Positions 1 through 7,964 of a stretch of DNA of 64,000 nt are shown here, one piece after another (position 1 is the stretch's first letter; every line of letters starts with the position of its first letter). The translations under genes were made by a program, and so were the position numbers. The stretch is taken from NCBI RefSeq assembly GCF_003261235.1, contig NZ_CP030085.1:124001-188000 (forward strand). Direction: 5' to 3'. Under the pieces are notes generated by a model. It was not told the DNA's origin and searched no databases. It was given only the letters and a program-made list of their open reading frames with translations. This DNA comes from Polynucleobacter paneuropaeus. Its GTDB lineage: Bacteria > Pseudomonadota > Gammaproteobacteria > Burkholderiales > Burkholderiaceae.

Positions 1-97
1 GAAGTGCGGCGCGTAGACTAAATATGTAGACCAATAGGCCTACACAAATTCCAAAGGCTAGGCCTAATAAAAGAAGAGTATCTAAGCTCAAATTCAA
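1..97 (-). CDS. N-terminus of a membrane-anchored protein, cut by the window edge
   Basis: An open frame on the minus strand begins with a TTG at position 97, 11 bases after the grxD stop, and runs off the window edge without a stop (32 codons). The encoded start is a short N-region followed by about 20 hydrophobic residues and then basic residues (SLRAAL), which fits a single N-terminal membrane anchor. RmuC-type or other anchored proteins start like this, but nothing here identifies the family. I see no strong Shine-Dalgarno sequence, so the exact start is uncertain. It would be the last visible gene of the hemA-prfA-prmC-grxD run. Confidence 0.35.
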   Translation of the reverse strand, partial: MNLSLDTLLLLGLAFGICVGLLVYIFSLRAAL

Positions 98-108
98 GTT
101 AGAGTCAA

Positions 109-417
109 TTAGGCTTTAACGAGCTTTTGAAGTTCGCCGCTTTGGAACATTTCTGTCAGAATGTCAGAGCCGCCAATGAATTCACCATTGATATAGAGTT
201 GGGGAATCGTTGGCCAATTAGCATATTGCTTAATACCTTGACGAATATTTTCATCATCAAATACGTTAACGGTATGCAGATTCTCTACCCCAGCTGCCTT
301 CAAAATATTGATGGCATTTCCGGAGAAGCCGCATTGAGGAAATTGGGCAGTGCCCTTCATAAAAAGAACGACTGGGTGTGAGCTAACAATTTCTTTGATT
401 TTTGCTTGGGTGTCCAT
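109..417 (-). CDS. grxD: Monothiol glutaredoxin, Grx4 type
   Basis: This 102-residue protein is a monothiol glutaredoxin of the Grx4/GrxD family, which binds a [2Fe-2S] cluster with glutathione and delivers Fe-S clusters in the cytoplasm. The active-site motif CGFS is present with its cysteine at residue 29, and the glutathione-binding parts follow: WPTIPQLY (cis-proline loop) and GEFIGGSDI. Length and order match the family. It lies downstream of prmC with an 82-bp gap, the end of a minus-strand run that also holds prfA and hemA. The call is secure; co-transcription with prmC is inferred. Confidence 0.96.
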   Translation of the reverse strand: MDTQAKIKEIVSSHPVVLFMKGTAQFPQCGFSGNAINILKAAGVENLHTVNVFDDENIRQGIKQYANWPTIPQLYINGEFIGGSDILTEMFQSGELQKLVKA

Positions 418-499
418 GATGGTCTTTCTTGAATCAATAAGGATGAGATGATTTTAAAGCTTTATCAGAAATCAGCGGTAAAGCAGATCAGGTAAAACC

Positions 500-1342
500 T
501 CATTTTCTGGCGGTACTGACCCTGGGGTGACCAGCTAAATCGGTATGGTTTTGAATATCCCTAAATCCTGCCTCAGCCATCATCCCCATCACCGCATCAC
601 CCTGATCAAAGCCATGCTCAACTGCAATGAGTCCTTCTGGCTTGAGATGGGCGTTAGTGCCAAAAATAATCACTTTTAAGCTGCTCAAACCATCTAATTC
701 ATCGGTCAATGCTGACTGGGGCTCAAAGCGCAAGTCTCCTTGGCCCAGATGAATATCCCCTTTAGCGATATATGGGGGGTTGCTGACGATGACATCAAAT
801 TGATCATTTCCTTCAAGTGCTTGATACCAAGACCCCTGCTTGAAATTGACTCTTTTATCTAATTTGAGATTTCGGGCATTTTGCTGGGCAATCTGTAAGG
901 CTGCTATGGATTGGTCGGTCGCAGTGACCATAGCATGATTTGCCGAGTGGGCGATTGCCAATGCAATAGCGCCTGAACCAGTTCCTAGATCGAGAACTGT
1001 TACGGTTCCTGCAACTTGTTTGATTGCATCTAAGGCGAGATCAACCAACAGTTCAGTTTCTGGCCTTGGAATCAAAACCCCTGGCGCAACAGTCAGCTCA
1101 ATCTCATGAAATCCTTTTTTACCGATGAGATAAGCAATCGGTTCTCCCGCTAATCTTTTGGACTCTAAGGTTTTCCAATCACTCAAGGCAATTGGGCTGA
1201 GCGCTAAATCATCTTTAGAGAGCAGAGCACTACGAGGGAGTTGATAGTGCTTATTAATCACATCAGCCAACAAAATACGAGCTTCATTAGCAGGCAGTAG
1301 GCTCGAGCCAAGTAAAGCGCGAATTGAGTATTCTGCGCTCAT
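500..1342 (-). CDS. prmC: Release factor glutamine methyltransferase PrmC (HemK)
   Basis: PrmC methylates the glutamine of the GGQ motif of release factors RF1 and RF2, using S-adenosylmethionine, which raises termination efficiency. The 280-residue protein shows a helical N-terminal domain, the motif IPRPETELLVD, the SAM-binding stretch LDLGTGSGAIALA, and the catalytic NPPY (SNPPYIA) typical of N5-glutamine methyltransferases. It sits 6 bp downstream of prfA, the gene for its substrate RF1, so the two are very likely co-transcribed and the pairing supports the function. Confidence 0.96.
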   Translation of the reverse strand: MSAEYSIRALLGSSLLPANEARILLADVINKHYQLPRSALLSKDDLALSPIALSDWKTLESKRLAGEPIAYLIGKKGFHEIELTVAPGVLIPRPETELLVDLALDAIKQVAGTVTVLDLGTGSGAIALAIAHSANHAMVTATDQSIAALQIAQQNARNLKLDKRVNFKQGSWYQALEGNDQFDVIVSNPPYIAKGDIHLGQGDLRFEPQSALTDELDGLSSLKVIIFGTNAHLKPEGLIAVEHGFDQGDAVMGMMAEAGFRDIQNHTDLAGHPRVSTARK

Positions 1343-1348
1343 CAGTAA

Positions 1349-2428
1349 TTAGTTATCGCCTAAGGCTGCTAAGAGTTCAGCTTGGTGTTCAGATGCCAGA
1401 GCATTACAAAGATCATCTAGATCACCATCCATCATGGCATCAATTTTGTAGAGCGTGAGGTTGATGCGGTGATCAGTAATACGTCCTTGTGGGAAGTTAT
1501 AGGTCCGAATACGATCACTGCGATCACCGGAGCCAATCAGCGACTTTCGAGTCTGCGCTTCGAGCTGATGCTTCTCGCGTTGCCGTGCATCCATGATTCG
1601 AGATACTAAGACCTTCATGGCCTGTTCTTTATTACGATGCTGACTGCGATCATCCTGGCATTCAACCACTGTGCCAGTCGGAAGGTGTGTGATACGCACA
1701 GCAGAATCTGTTTTATTGATGTGCTGACCACCCGCGCCAGATGCTCTAAAAGTATCAATACGGAGTTCAGCAGGATTAATTTTGACGGCTTCTAACTCGT
1801 CTGCTTCAGGCATGACGGCTACAGTACAGGCCGAAGTATGAATGCGTCCTTGAGTTTCAGTTTGAGGAACCCTCTGCACTCGGTGTCCACCCGACTCAAA
1901 CTTCAGCCTTGAATAGACCGATTGACCTACTAAGCGCAAGACTACCTCTTTGTAACCGCCCAGATCGGATTCAGCCGAACTGACAACCTCTACTTTCCAG
2001 CCCTGTCTCTCAGCGAAGCGGGTATACATTCTGAGTAAGTCTCCTGCAAAGAGTGCGCTTTCGTCGCCACCTGTTCCTGCTCGGATTTCTAAGAAGACGT
2101 TACGTTCATCATTTTCATCTTTAGGCAGAAGCAGTTTTTGCAATACTGCTTCTAATTCTTCCATCGTCGCAGCTGCTCTTTTTTGCTCCTCATCTGCAAA
2201 GTCTTTCATCTCCGGATCTTTGCGCATCTCTTCTGCAGCCTGAGCATCAGCTTCAGCCTGCTTATACAAACCAAATTGTTCAACTACTGTTGCAATATCA
2301 GCATGCTCACGCGTGAGTTTGCGATAGACGTCCATGTCTTTCGTCGACTCTTCAGTAGTTAAGAGGGAATTGAGTTCAGCTAAGCGTGTATCGAGGTGGT
2401 CTAGCTTAGCCCGCATACTGGGCTTCAT
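1349..2428 (-). CDS. prfA: Peptide chain release factor 1
   Basis: RF1 recognises UAA and UAG in the ribosomal A site and triggers peptide release. The 359-residue protein has the coiled N-terminal domain, the GTGGDES motif, and the catalytic loop GAGGQHINKT with the glutamine methylated by PrmC. The stop-codon reading tripeptide, PAT in E. coli, reads PQT here (RVPQTETQGR); the flanking proline and threonine are kept, which fits the PxT pattern of RF1 and excludes RF2 (SPF). Length is normal. Its start codon lies directly against the hemA stop, and prmC follows after 6 bp. Confidence 0.97.
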   Translation of the reverse strand: MKPSMRAKLDHLDTRLAELNSLLTTEESTKDMDVYRKLTREHADIATVVEQFGLYKQAEADAQAAEEMRKDPEMKDFADEEQKRAAATMEELEAVLQKLLLPKDENDERNVFLEIRAGTGGDESALFAGDLLRMYTRFAERQGWKVEVVSSAESDLGGYKEVVLRLVGQSVYSRLKFESGGHRVQRVPQTETQGRIHTSACTVAVMPEADELEAVKINPAELRIDTFRASGAGGQHINKTDSAVRITHLPTGTVVECQDDRSQHRNKEQAMKVLVSRIMDARQREKHQLEAQTRKSLIGSGDRSDRIRTYNFPQGRITDHRINLTLYKIDAMMDGDLDDLCNALASEHQAELLAALGDN

Positions 2429-3745
2429 TTATTGATCTTCTGGCTTAGTCTGTAAGGCAAATAATTTTGGGAGGAGTTTAATGAGGGCGTCACGTTCAGC
2501 CCCATTTGAGTGCTGCAAGGCATTTAATGAGCCATGTAAAAATTTGTTAGTTAGGCCTTGTGCCATTGCCTGCAAGACTTCCTGAGGGTCGTCACCACGC
2601 ATCAGGCGTTTCATGGCACGCTCTAGTTCCAGTTGACGCAGTTGTTCACCTTGCTGCTGGATATCTTGAATGATTGGGACAGCATTGCGGCCTTGCATCC
2701 AATGCATAAAATTGCCCACACGATCTTCAATAATTGCTTCTGCTTGACTCACTGCTGCTTGACGCAAAGAGGCGCCAGTCTGAATCATCATCCCTAGGTC
2801 ATCGACGGTATATAAATACACGTCATTGAGACGGGCAATCTCGGGCTCGAAATCTCGTGGCACTGCCAAGTCAATCATGACCATCGGCTTATGGCGTCGA
2901 TGCTTAAGGGCACTTTCGACAAGGCCTAAACCAATAATGGGCAAGGAGGAGGCAGTACTCGAGACGACAATGTCAAACTCATGAAGGCGTTGGGGCAGCT
3001 CAGAAAGTTTGAAAGATTCTGCTTCTATATTTTGATTGGCAATCGAGCCCGCTAATTCTTCGCCACGTTCAATGGTGCGATTAGCAATGGCAACGTTCTT
3101 AGGCTTGTGAGCAACAAAGTGGGTGGCGCATAAATTGATCATTTCACCAGCACCAATAAATAGCACGCGCTGATCTTGAATGGATTCAAAAATTCGCTCT
3201 GACAAACGCACCGCTGCAGCTGCCATCGAAATCGAGTGCGCACCAATTTCAGTTGAGCCGCGCACTTCTTTTGCGACGGAAAAGGTTTTCTGAAAGAGTT
3301 GATTTAGGTAAGTACCCAATACTCCGGCATCACTCGCCGTACGAACTGCATCTTTCATTTGCCCCAAGATTTGGGTTTCCCCAATCACCATAGAGTCAAG
3401 TCCGCAAGCCACTCTAAAAGTATGTCTTACTGCTTCGGATTGTGGCAAAGAATAAATATGGGGTTTTAAGCTGCTGGGGGCGAGGCGCTGGGTTTTGGCT
3501 AACCAATCAAAAGTTGCTTCATGCAAAAGATTGGCAGCATTAGAATCATTCGCAGCACAATAGACTTCAGTGCGATTACAGGTCGACAGAATGGTAGCTT
3601 CGGGCAGCCCAGCCTGATTCGCGCCAACGAGATGTTGGCGAAGGTTATGCAACGCTTCTTGAAGAAATTCAGGGTCAAAGGCGACTTTTTCCCGAATGGC
3701 GACCGGCGCTGTGTGATGATTGATGCCGAGTGTCAACAACTTCAT
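2429..3745 (-). CDS. hemA: Glutamyl-tRNA reductase
   Basis: HemA reduces glutamyl-tRNA(Glu) to glutamate-1-semialdehyde with NADPH, the first committed step of C5-pathway heme biosynthesis. The 438-residue protein begins with the family signature GINHHTAPV, carries the catalytic cysteine in LSTCNRTEVY, the GESQ-region equivalent VIGETQILGQ, the NADPH fold VLFIGAGEM, and a C-terminal helical dimerisation domain. The hemA-prfA-prmC order is widely conserved in proteobacteria. The gene starts at the left side of a divergent gap next to a small membrane protein gene on the other strand. Confidence 0.97.
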   Translation of the reverse strand: MKLLTLGINHHTAPVAIREKVAFDPEFLQEALHNLRQHLVGANQAGLPEATILSTCNRTEVYCAANDSNAANLLHEATFDWLAKTQRLAPSSLKPHIYSLPQSEAVRHTFRVACGLDSMVIGETQILGQMKDAVRTASDAGVLGTYLNQLFQKTFSVAKEVRGSTEIGAHSISMAAAAVRLSERIFESIQDQRVLFIGAGEMINLCATHFVAHKPKNVAIANRTIERGEELAGSIANQNIEAESFKLSELPQRLHEFDIVVSSTASSLPIIGLGLVESALKHRRHKPMVMIDLAVPRDFEPEIARLNDVYLYTVDDLGMMIQTGASLRQAAVSQAEAIIEDRVGNFMHWMQGRNAVPIIQDIQQQGEQLRQLELERAMKRLMRGDDPQEVLQAMAQGLTNKFLHGSLNALQHSNGAERDALIKLLPKLFALQTKPEDQ

Positions 3746-3746
3746 A

Positions 3747-4052
3747 ATGGTGATTATAGATTTGAAGACGCTAATAATGGGGGTTGCAATGGGGTTTTTG
3801 GCTTTTCTGGTGATCGGGGGCGGTTCTAGCCTGGCTAGCTGGATTTTCTACCCCATAAAACGACCAATCAAGACTAGCTCAAAGCAACTTTTGTTTGTAA
3901 TTATTCTGGGGGTAATTGCGGCAATTACTAGCTCTTATTTAGGGCAGTGGTTTGAATTATTTCATTCTGGCCAAATGCTGGAATGGCTTTGCGCCATCTT
4001 TGCAGCCACTTTTGTGGGGATTATTTACAGCGTTGCACTAAAGCAAAACTAG
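3747..4052 (+). CDS. Small membrane protein, possibly GlsB/YeaQ/YmgE family
   Basis: A short hydrophobic protein of up to 101 residues is encoded divergently from hemA. It shows three membrane segments: VAMGFLAFLVIGGGSSLASW, LLFVIILGVIAAITSSYLG, and a last one ending FVGIIYSVAL. The three-helix layout with a glycine-rich first helix and an ILG-x-G-type second helix resembles the transglycosylase-associated GlsB/YeaQ/YmgE family, but the match is by eye and weak. The start is not settled: ATGs occur at 3747, 3777 and 3795, and the last has a GGGGG stretch at a usable distance. The function is unknown. Confidence 0.55.
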   Translation: MVIIDLKTLIMGVAMGFLAFLVIGGGSSLASWIFYPIKRPIKTSSKQLLFVIILGVIAAITSSYLGQWFELFHSGQMLEWLCAIFAATFVGIIYSVALKQN

Positions 4053-4058
4053 CGCTAG

Positions 4059-4385
4059 CTAGCCCAGACCAAGCCATAAACCCAAAGCACGATTGACCCT
4101 GAGCATTTCAGCGTCATCAAGTTGCCCAATTTTTGACCCTATCTTTTCACTTCGCACGGACATAATTTTGTCCACTTGGATCTGAGAGAGTTTGGTAAGT
4201 CCATTTTCTGGGCTGGGAAGGACATCAAGCCTAAATAGCGGAGCGTCAACTTTCTCACCGGATACGAGTAGAACTGTTACGGTAGAGTGGACCTCGTTAA
4301 ACACATCAGATTGGATTACAAGCGCTGGCCGGGGTTTACCAAAATCACCCTGCATTGCAATGGTTACAAGACTGCCTCGCTTCAT
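4059..4385 (-). CDS. mazF: MazF/PemK-family toxin
   Basis: This 108-residue protein has the opening of MazF/PemK endoribonucleases: MKRGSLVTI followed by GKPRPALVIQSD, the strand-loop-strand that carries the catalytic basic and polar residues in this family. Members cut mRNA at short specific sites and stop growth when free of antitoxin. The start codon overlaps the stop of the antitoxin gene by four bases (ATGA), so the two are translationally coupled in the usual antitoxin-first order. Its cut site cannot be read from the sequence. The pair sits between housekeeping genes and looks like an accessory insertion. Confidence 0.88.
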   Translation of the reverse strand: MKRGSLVTIAMQGDFGKPRPALVIQSDVFNEVHSTVTVLLVSGEKVDAPLFRLDVLPSPENGLTKLSQIQVDKIMSVRSEKIGSKIGQLDDAEMLRVNRALGLWLGLG

Positions 4386-4597
4386 TCGCCGCCTAAATCA
4401 TTCAGGGCATCATCAAGGAAGGACATTAAATCCTGATCCGCCCGATCAGTCATTGCCGCCAAGGAAGATTGACGAGCACATTCTTTCTTAAATCCCGGAA
4501 CCCGAGTATCCGGAACCCAGAGTTGGATCGGCCTTAGACCCGCATTTCGAAGCGAAACCCGATGTTTTTGTACTCGAATTGCGGTGCTTGAGCCCAT
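4382..4597 (-). CDS. mazE: MazE-like antitoxin (DUF3018 type)
   Basis: The 71-residue product MGSSTAIRVQKHRVSLR... has the arginine/lysine-rich N-terminal part and the LRPIQLWVPDTRVPGF stretch of DUF3018 MazE-type antitoxins, which bind DNA and neutralise the adjacent MazF. I placed the start at the ATG at 4597 instead of an upstream one at 4660, because the region from 4598 to 4660 holds a promoter and two identical palindromes and the extra residues look unlike a protein. The stop overlaps mazF. Autoregulation through the palindromes is inferred from TA operons in general. Confidence 0.82.
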   Translation of the reverse strand: MGSSTAIRVQKHRVSLRNAGLRPIQLWVPDTRVPGFKKECARQSSLAAMTDRADQDLMSFLDDALNDLGGE

Positions 4598-4614
4598 AGA
4601 AACCCTATTAGTAA

Positions 4615-4660
4615 CTGTTACATGTAACATTTTAACACAGGCAGCTGTTACATGTAACAT
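4615..4660 (-). promoter_or_regulatory. mazEF promoter with two identical palindromic operators
   Basis: The 16-mer CTGTTACATGTAACAT occurs twice, at 4615-4630 and 4645-4660, exactly 30 bp apart. Each contains the perfect 14-bp palindrome TGTTACATGTAACA (4616-4629 and 4646-4659). Read on the minus strand, TTACAT (4657-4652) and TAAAAT (4634-4629) form a sigma70 -35/-10 pair with a 17-bp spacer. One palindrome therefore covers the -35 and the other covers the downstream edge of the -10 and the start point. A repressor bound to both, presumably MazE or MazE-MazF, would block polymerase. The sequences are seen directly; the regulator is inferred. Confidence 0.82.
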
Positions 4661-4680
4661 ACTAATCTAAGGCCTTTAAT

Positions 4681-4699
4681 TAGCCAGGGTTAATGGCTA
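4681..4699 (-). terminator. Weak hairpin after ung
   Basis: TAGCCA and TGGCTA form a 6-bp stem with a 7-base loop, followed on the minus strand by ATTAAA. It lies just after the ung stop codon and before the mazEF promoter, so it may limit read-through into mazEF. The lack of a real T-run makes it a weak candidate. Confidence 0.3.
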
Positions 4700-4713
4700 C
4701 TGCGATGTTGACG

Positions 4714-5436
4714 CTACACCCAATTAATCTTGGATTGATCATGCGCCAAGAGCCACTGATTGGCTTTTGTGAAGTGCCCACAACTCTCTTGACCGCCCGG
4801 TTTTAAAAAGGGGCGATCGGTTTTAAAGACCCCAAGCCCTGAGGGGTGAGATGAACGCAAGATCAATTGATCTTGACCTTTTTCAATCAGGCTGAGTTTT
4901 GACTGTGCGTGGCCGCCCCAAAGCATCCAAACCAAGTGGGGCTTTTGCATAGCTAAAGCACAAATGAGTTGATTAACCAAAGAGCTCCATCCTATGTTGG
5001 CATGACTGCCGGCTTCACCTAATTTCACACTGAGGGCTGTATTCAGTAATAGGACGCCTTGAGAGGCCCAATGATGCAAATCACCATGCGGCAAATTTCC
5101 AAAACCTTCGAGAGCAAGTGCTTTACGAATATTTCGAAGTGAGCTTGGAAACGCTCTAGAGTTCGTGGGGACATCAGATGGAATAGAAAAAGCTAAACCT
5201 TGAGCGAGGCCTGGGGAGTGATAGGGGTCTTGCCCCAAAATAACGACCTTAACTTGATCAACCGGCGTCAAACGCAAAGCATTAAAAAAATTCTTGGCTT
5301 CTGGCCGAACTAATTCTGGATGGGTTTGCAGTTCAGACCGAAGGCTGGCTTGTAAAGCAAGCCATGCTGATGAAGCAAAATAATCGCCAAGCAATGTCTG
5401 CCAATCCTTGGGAATATCTTCTTGTGAAATCAGCAT
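4714..5436 (-). CDS. ung: Uracil-DNA glycosylase, family 1
   Basis: Ung removes uracil from DNA by cleaving the N-glycosidic bond, starting base-excision repair. The 240-residue protein has the water-activating motif GQDPYH, the pocket asparagine in LLLNTALSV, and the catalytic histidine with the base-flipping leucine in SSHPSGLGV. Two places differ from the usual consensus: GLAQGLAFS where GQAHGLSFS is common, and HPSGLG where HPSPLS is common. The key His and Leu are retained, so the enzyme should be active. A short insertion (FKTDRPFLKPGG) follows the HPS loop before the CGHFTKAN block. Bracketed by the mazEF pair and the M61 peptidase gene. Confidence 0.95.
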   Translation of the reverse strand: MLISQEDIPKDWQTLLGDYFASSAWLALQASLRSELQTHPELVRPEAKNFFNALRLTPVDQVKVVILGQDPYHSPGLAQGLAFSIPSDVPTNSRAFPSSLRNIRKALALEGFGNLPHGDLHHWASQGVLLLNTALSVKLGEAGSHANIGWSSLVNQLICALAMQKPHLVWMLWGGHAQSKLSLIEKGQDQLILRSSHPSGLGVFKTDRPFLKPGGQESCGHFTKANQWLLAHDQSKINWV

Positions 5437-5446
5437 CTAGCAGGAA

Positions 5447-7234
5447 TCAGACAACTGAGAGCTGGTATTGCTTTGGAGTTTGATGAACGTTGAGATTGAC
5501 CATGCGTTCATGCTCAAGATCTTGTCGATAAAAGCAGACTATGCAGTCATGATCCATCGTTAGGCTCGTTAGGACTTTATCCCAACGAGAGCTCGTCACG
5601 CGCTGACCGTTGATGCTAGAGATCAAGTCACCGGGTGCTAACCCCGCTGCCTGGGCTACACCACCATCAAGCACATGAGTTAATTTTAGCCAGCCCTTAT
5701 CGTCCGTATATCGAATACCGAAAGCCAGCTTCACCATCTCCAGCTTGGCTAGTGATTTAGAGCTCACTTTAATCAAGCGAGGGTTAAACCATTTCTCTAA
5801 AGGTAGATCTGCAGTACCAAAGATATATTCTGTTTTAAATTGAGACCAAATTTTCTGAAAGCCACTGCCTAATAATCGAGAGATGAGTGTATCAAGGCCA
5901 TTTTCTTCAATACCATTCATGGTTAAACCATGCTCTTGCCATATCAAGCGCATGAGATCATCTAGTGACTTGCGGCCTTTTGTGAAATTCCGAATTTGGA
6001 GATCAAGTCCCAATGCTAAGAGGGCGCCCTTACCGTAGTAACTGACTACGCTATTAGGAGTATTTTCATCAGCCTGGTAATACTTAGTCCACGCATCAAA
6101 AGAGCTATCAGCGAGACTTTGTTTATTTCTTCCTGGACTACGTAAGATGGCGTTCCAGTTATCAGCAATAATACCCAGATACGTTTTTAAATCAATGCGT
6201 TTACTGCGAAAGAGTTGCAGGTCATCGTAATAGCTAGTAAAGCCTTCGAATAACCAAAGTAAGCGCGTGTGATTTCTGCGATTTAAACGGTAAGGCTGGA
6301 ATGCCTTAGCTTGAATGCGTTTAACTAACCAAGCATGAAAATATTCGTGACTGCAGAGCCCTAAAAATTCTTGATATGCTTTTTCATCAAAAGCTACTTC
6401 TGCTTGGGGAACTTGGTCTCTTCGACAAAGCAAAGCGGTACTATTGCGGTGCTCTAGACCGCCGTAGCCACTCACTACAGCGTTGACTAAAAATAAATAA
6501 CGGTTAAACGGAGCGCGTTTACTTTTAGGTTCAAAGAGCGCAATGGTTGAAGAGCAAATTGCCTCCAAATCTTCTGCTAAACGTTTCACCTGAATTGGGT
6601 GAATGCATCCCTGAATAGCCATGCTATGCGCTACACCCTGAGACTTCCACTCGACTAACTGAAACTGGCCCATTGCAACTGGATGATCGATCAAGTCTGC
6701 ATAATTTTCAGCAAGGTAAAAACCAAAGCCTTTTGAATCAATTTTGGCGGACCGCAGGGTGGTTTGAACAGACCAAAACTCTGCATCTGCAGCCTTTGGT
6801 GGAACAAGTACCAAGGCACATGGAATATTTTCCTGTCCACACACACTTAAACACAAACTTGTCGCATTCAAAAATGCACGTTCGGTATCTAGATAAGCGG
6901 CACGAACGGATGAGTCGAAGGCATATATCGTAGCCAATACCTCCACTGGACCATCAATACGGGGCAGGCGCCACTGATCGTTATTAATGCGCTCAAGCTC
7001 AAGCTTCTGATCAGGCTGCTTTAATGAGTGGGCCGCAATAGTCTCAATATGTTTACTAAAGTCTCGTATCAAATAGCTACCTGGGATCCAGCTGGGCATT
7101 TGTAAGGCTTGTCCAGCAGGATCAGGGTTCTCAATCCGAAGTTTGACTTGGAAGCGATGACCATGAAGGTCTGCTGGCCAGATCGTGTACTCGATTGCTG
7201 GGTAATCTTGAGAAATGATGGGATTCATATTCAT
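5447..7234 (-). CDS. M61-family metallopeptidase with PDZ domain
   Basis: This 595-residue protein is an M61 (glycyl aminopeptidase-like) zinc peptidase. The zinc-binding and catalytic motif HEYFH occurs in CSHEYFHAWLVKR, followed downstream by LLWLFEGFTSYYDD, which carries the third zinc ligand. The N-terminal third is the beta-sandwich usual in the family (WIPGSYLIRDFSKHI), and residues about 500-570 form a PDZ domain (GLAPGDLISSINGQ). No signal peptide is visible, so it is probably cytoplasmic. Two close start codons (MNM) cannot be told apart. The substrate is unknown. It sits 10 bp downstream of dsbC on the same strand. Confidence 0.9.
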   Translation of the reverse strand: MNMNPIISQDYPAIEYTIWPADLHGHRFQVKLRIENPDPAGQALQMPSWIPGSYLIRDFSKHIETIAAHSLKQPDQKLELERINNDQWRLPRIDGPVEVLATIYAFDSSVRAAYLDTERAFLNATSLCLSVCGQENIPCALVLVPPKAADAEFWSVQTTLRSAKIDSKGFGFYLAENYADLIDHPVAMGQFQLVEWKSQGVAHSMAIQGCIHPIQVKRLAEDLEAICSSTIALFEPKSKRAPFNRYLFLVNAVVSGYGGLEHRNSTALLCRRDQVPQAEVAFDEKAYQEFLGLCSHEYFHAWLVKRIQAKAFQPYRLNRRNHTRLLWLFEGFTSYYDDLQLFRSKRIDLKTYLGIIADNWNAILRSPGRNKQSLADSSFDAWTKYYQADENTPNSVVSYYGKGALLALGLDLQIRNFTKGRKSLDDLMRLIWQEHGLTMNGIEENGLDTLISRLLGSGFQKIWSQFKTEYIFGTADLPLEKWFNPRLIKVSSKSLAKLEMVKLAFGIRYTDDKGWLKLTHVLDGGVAQAAGLAPGDLISSINGQRVTSSRWDKVLTSLTMDHDCIVCFYRQDLEHERMVNLNVHQTPKQYQLSVV

Positions 7235-7244
7235 CTATCGTGAA

Positions 7245-7964
7245 TTATTTCAGGCTGCTGAATTTTTTCTCGATATCAGTCAACTGTGCCGCACCAGGAA
7301 AGCGACTGCCATCCACAAAGAAGATGGTGGGTGTGCCAGTAATACCCAAAGTTTTTGCTAGACTTAGATTTTTATCAATTGCCACAGTATTGCAATCATT
7401 TTTACCGGTGATGGGTGTGCCATTGATCATCCAATCGACATAAGTTTTGCTTGGATCGCTAGCGCACCAAATTTGCTTAGATTTTTGTACAGAGTCTGCA
7501 GACAAAATCGGAATGAGATAGGTATAGATTGTGACGTTATCAAGTTGCTGCAAGGATTTTTCTAAACGCTTGCAATATCCACAGTTAGGATCCGCAAAGA
7601 TGGCCAGTTGGCGACTACCGTTGCCATGAACTATCTTGATTGCGTTGGCGCTTGGTAAATCAGCCCATTTAATTCGATTCAGATCATTTTGGCGTTGCTC
7701 GGTAATATTTTTACCGGTGGCGACTTCAATGATCTCTCCCTGAAGAAGATATTTACTATTGACATCGGTATAGAACACATCGTTGCCTACTTGAACTTCG
7801 TAGATTCCTGCAATGGTAGATACTGTGACAGATTTAATCTTGGTATTGCTACCTAATTTACCTTGGAGCTCAGCTTTGATTTTCTGTTCAGTCTGAGCTG
7901 ATACAAGGCTTGCAAAACCTAGACTCAAAGTAATGCATAGAAAAAAATTCAATAATTTATTCAA
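7245..7964 (-). CDS. dsbC: Periplasmic disulfide isomerase DsbC
   Basis: DsbC is a dimeric thiol:disulfide isomerase that corrects wrong disulfides in exported proteins. The redox centre CGYC lies in FADPNCGYCKRLEK, followed by a cis-proline loop GTPTIFFVDG. The C-terminal pair DSVQKSKQIWCA...NDCN matches the second, structural disulfide. No ATG opens the frame. A TTG at 7964 gives MNKLLNFFLCITLSLGFASL, a typical signal peptide ending SLVSA, and GGGGA lies at ribosome-binding distance; a TTG at 7979 is the alternative. Either start overlaps the end of the UbiH-family gene, so translation is probably coupled. Confidence 0.9.
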   Translation of the reverse strand: MNKLLNFFLCITLSLGFASLVSAQTEQKIKAELQGKLGSNTKIKSVTVSTIAGIYEVQVGNDVFYTDVNSKYLLQGEIIEVATGKNITEQRQNDLNRIKWADLPSANAIKIVHGNGSRQLAIFADPNCGYCKRLEKSLQQLDNVTIYTYLIPILSADSVQKSKQIWCASDPSKTYVDWMINGTPITGKNDCNTVAIDKNLSLAKTLGITGTPTIFFVDGSRFPGAAQLTDIEKKFSSLK

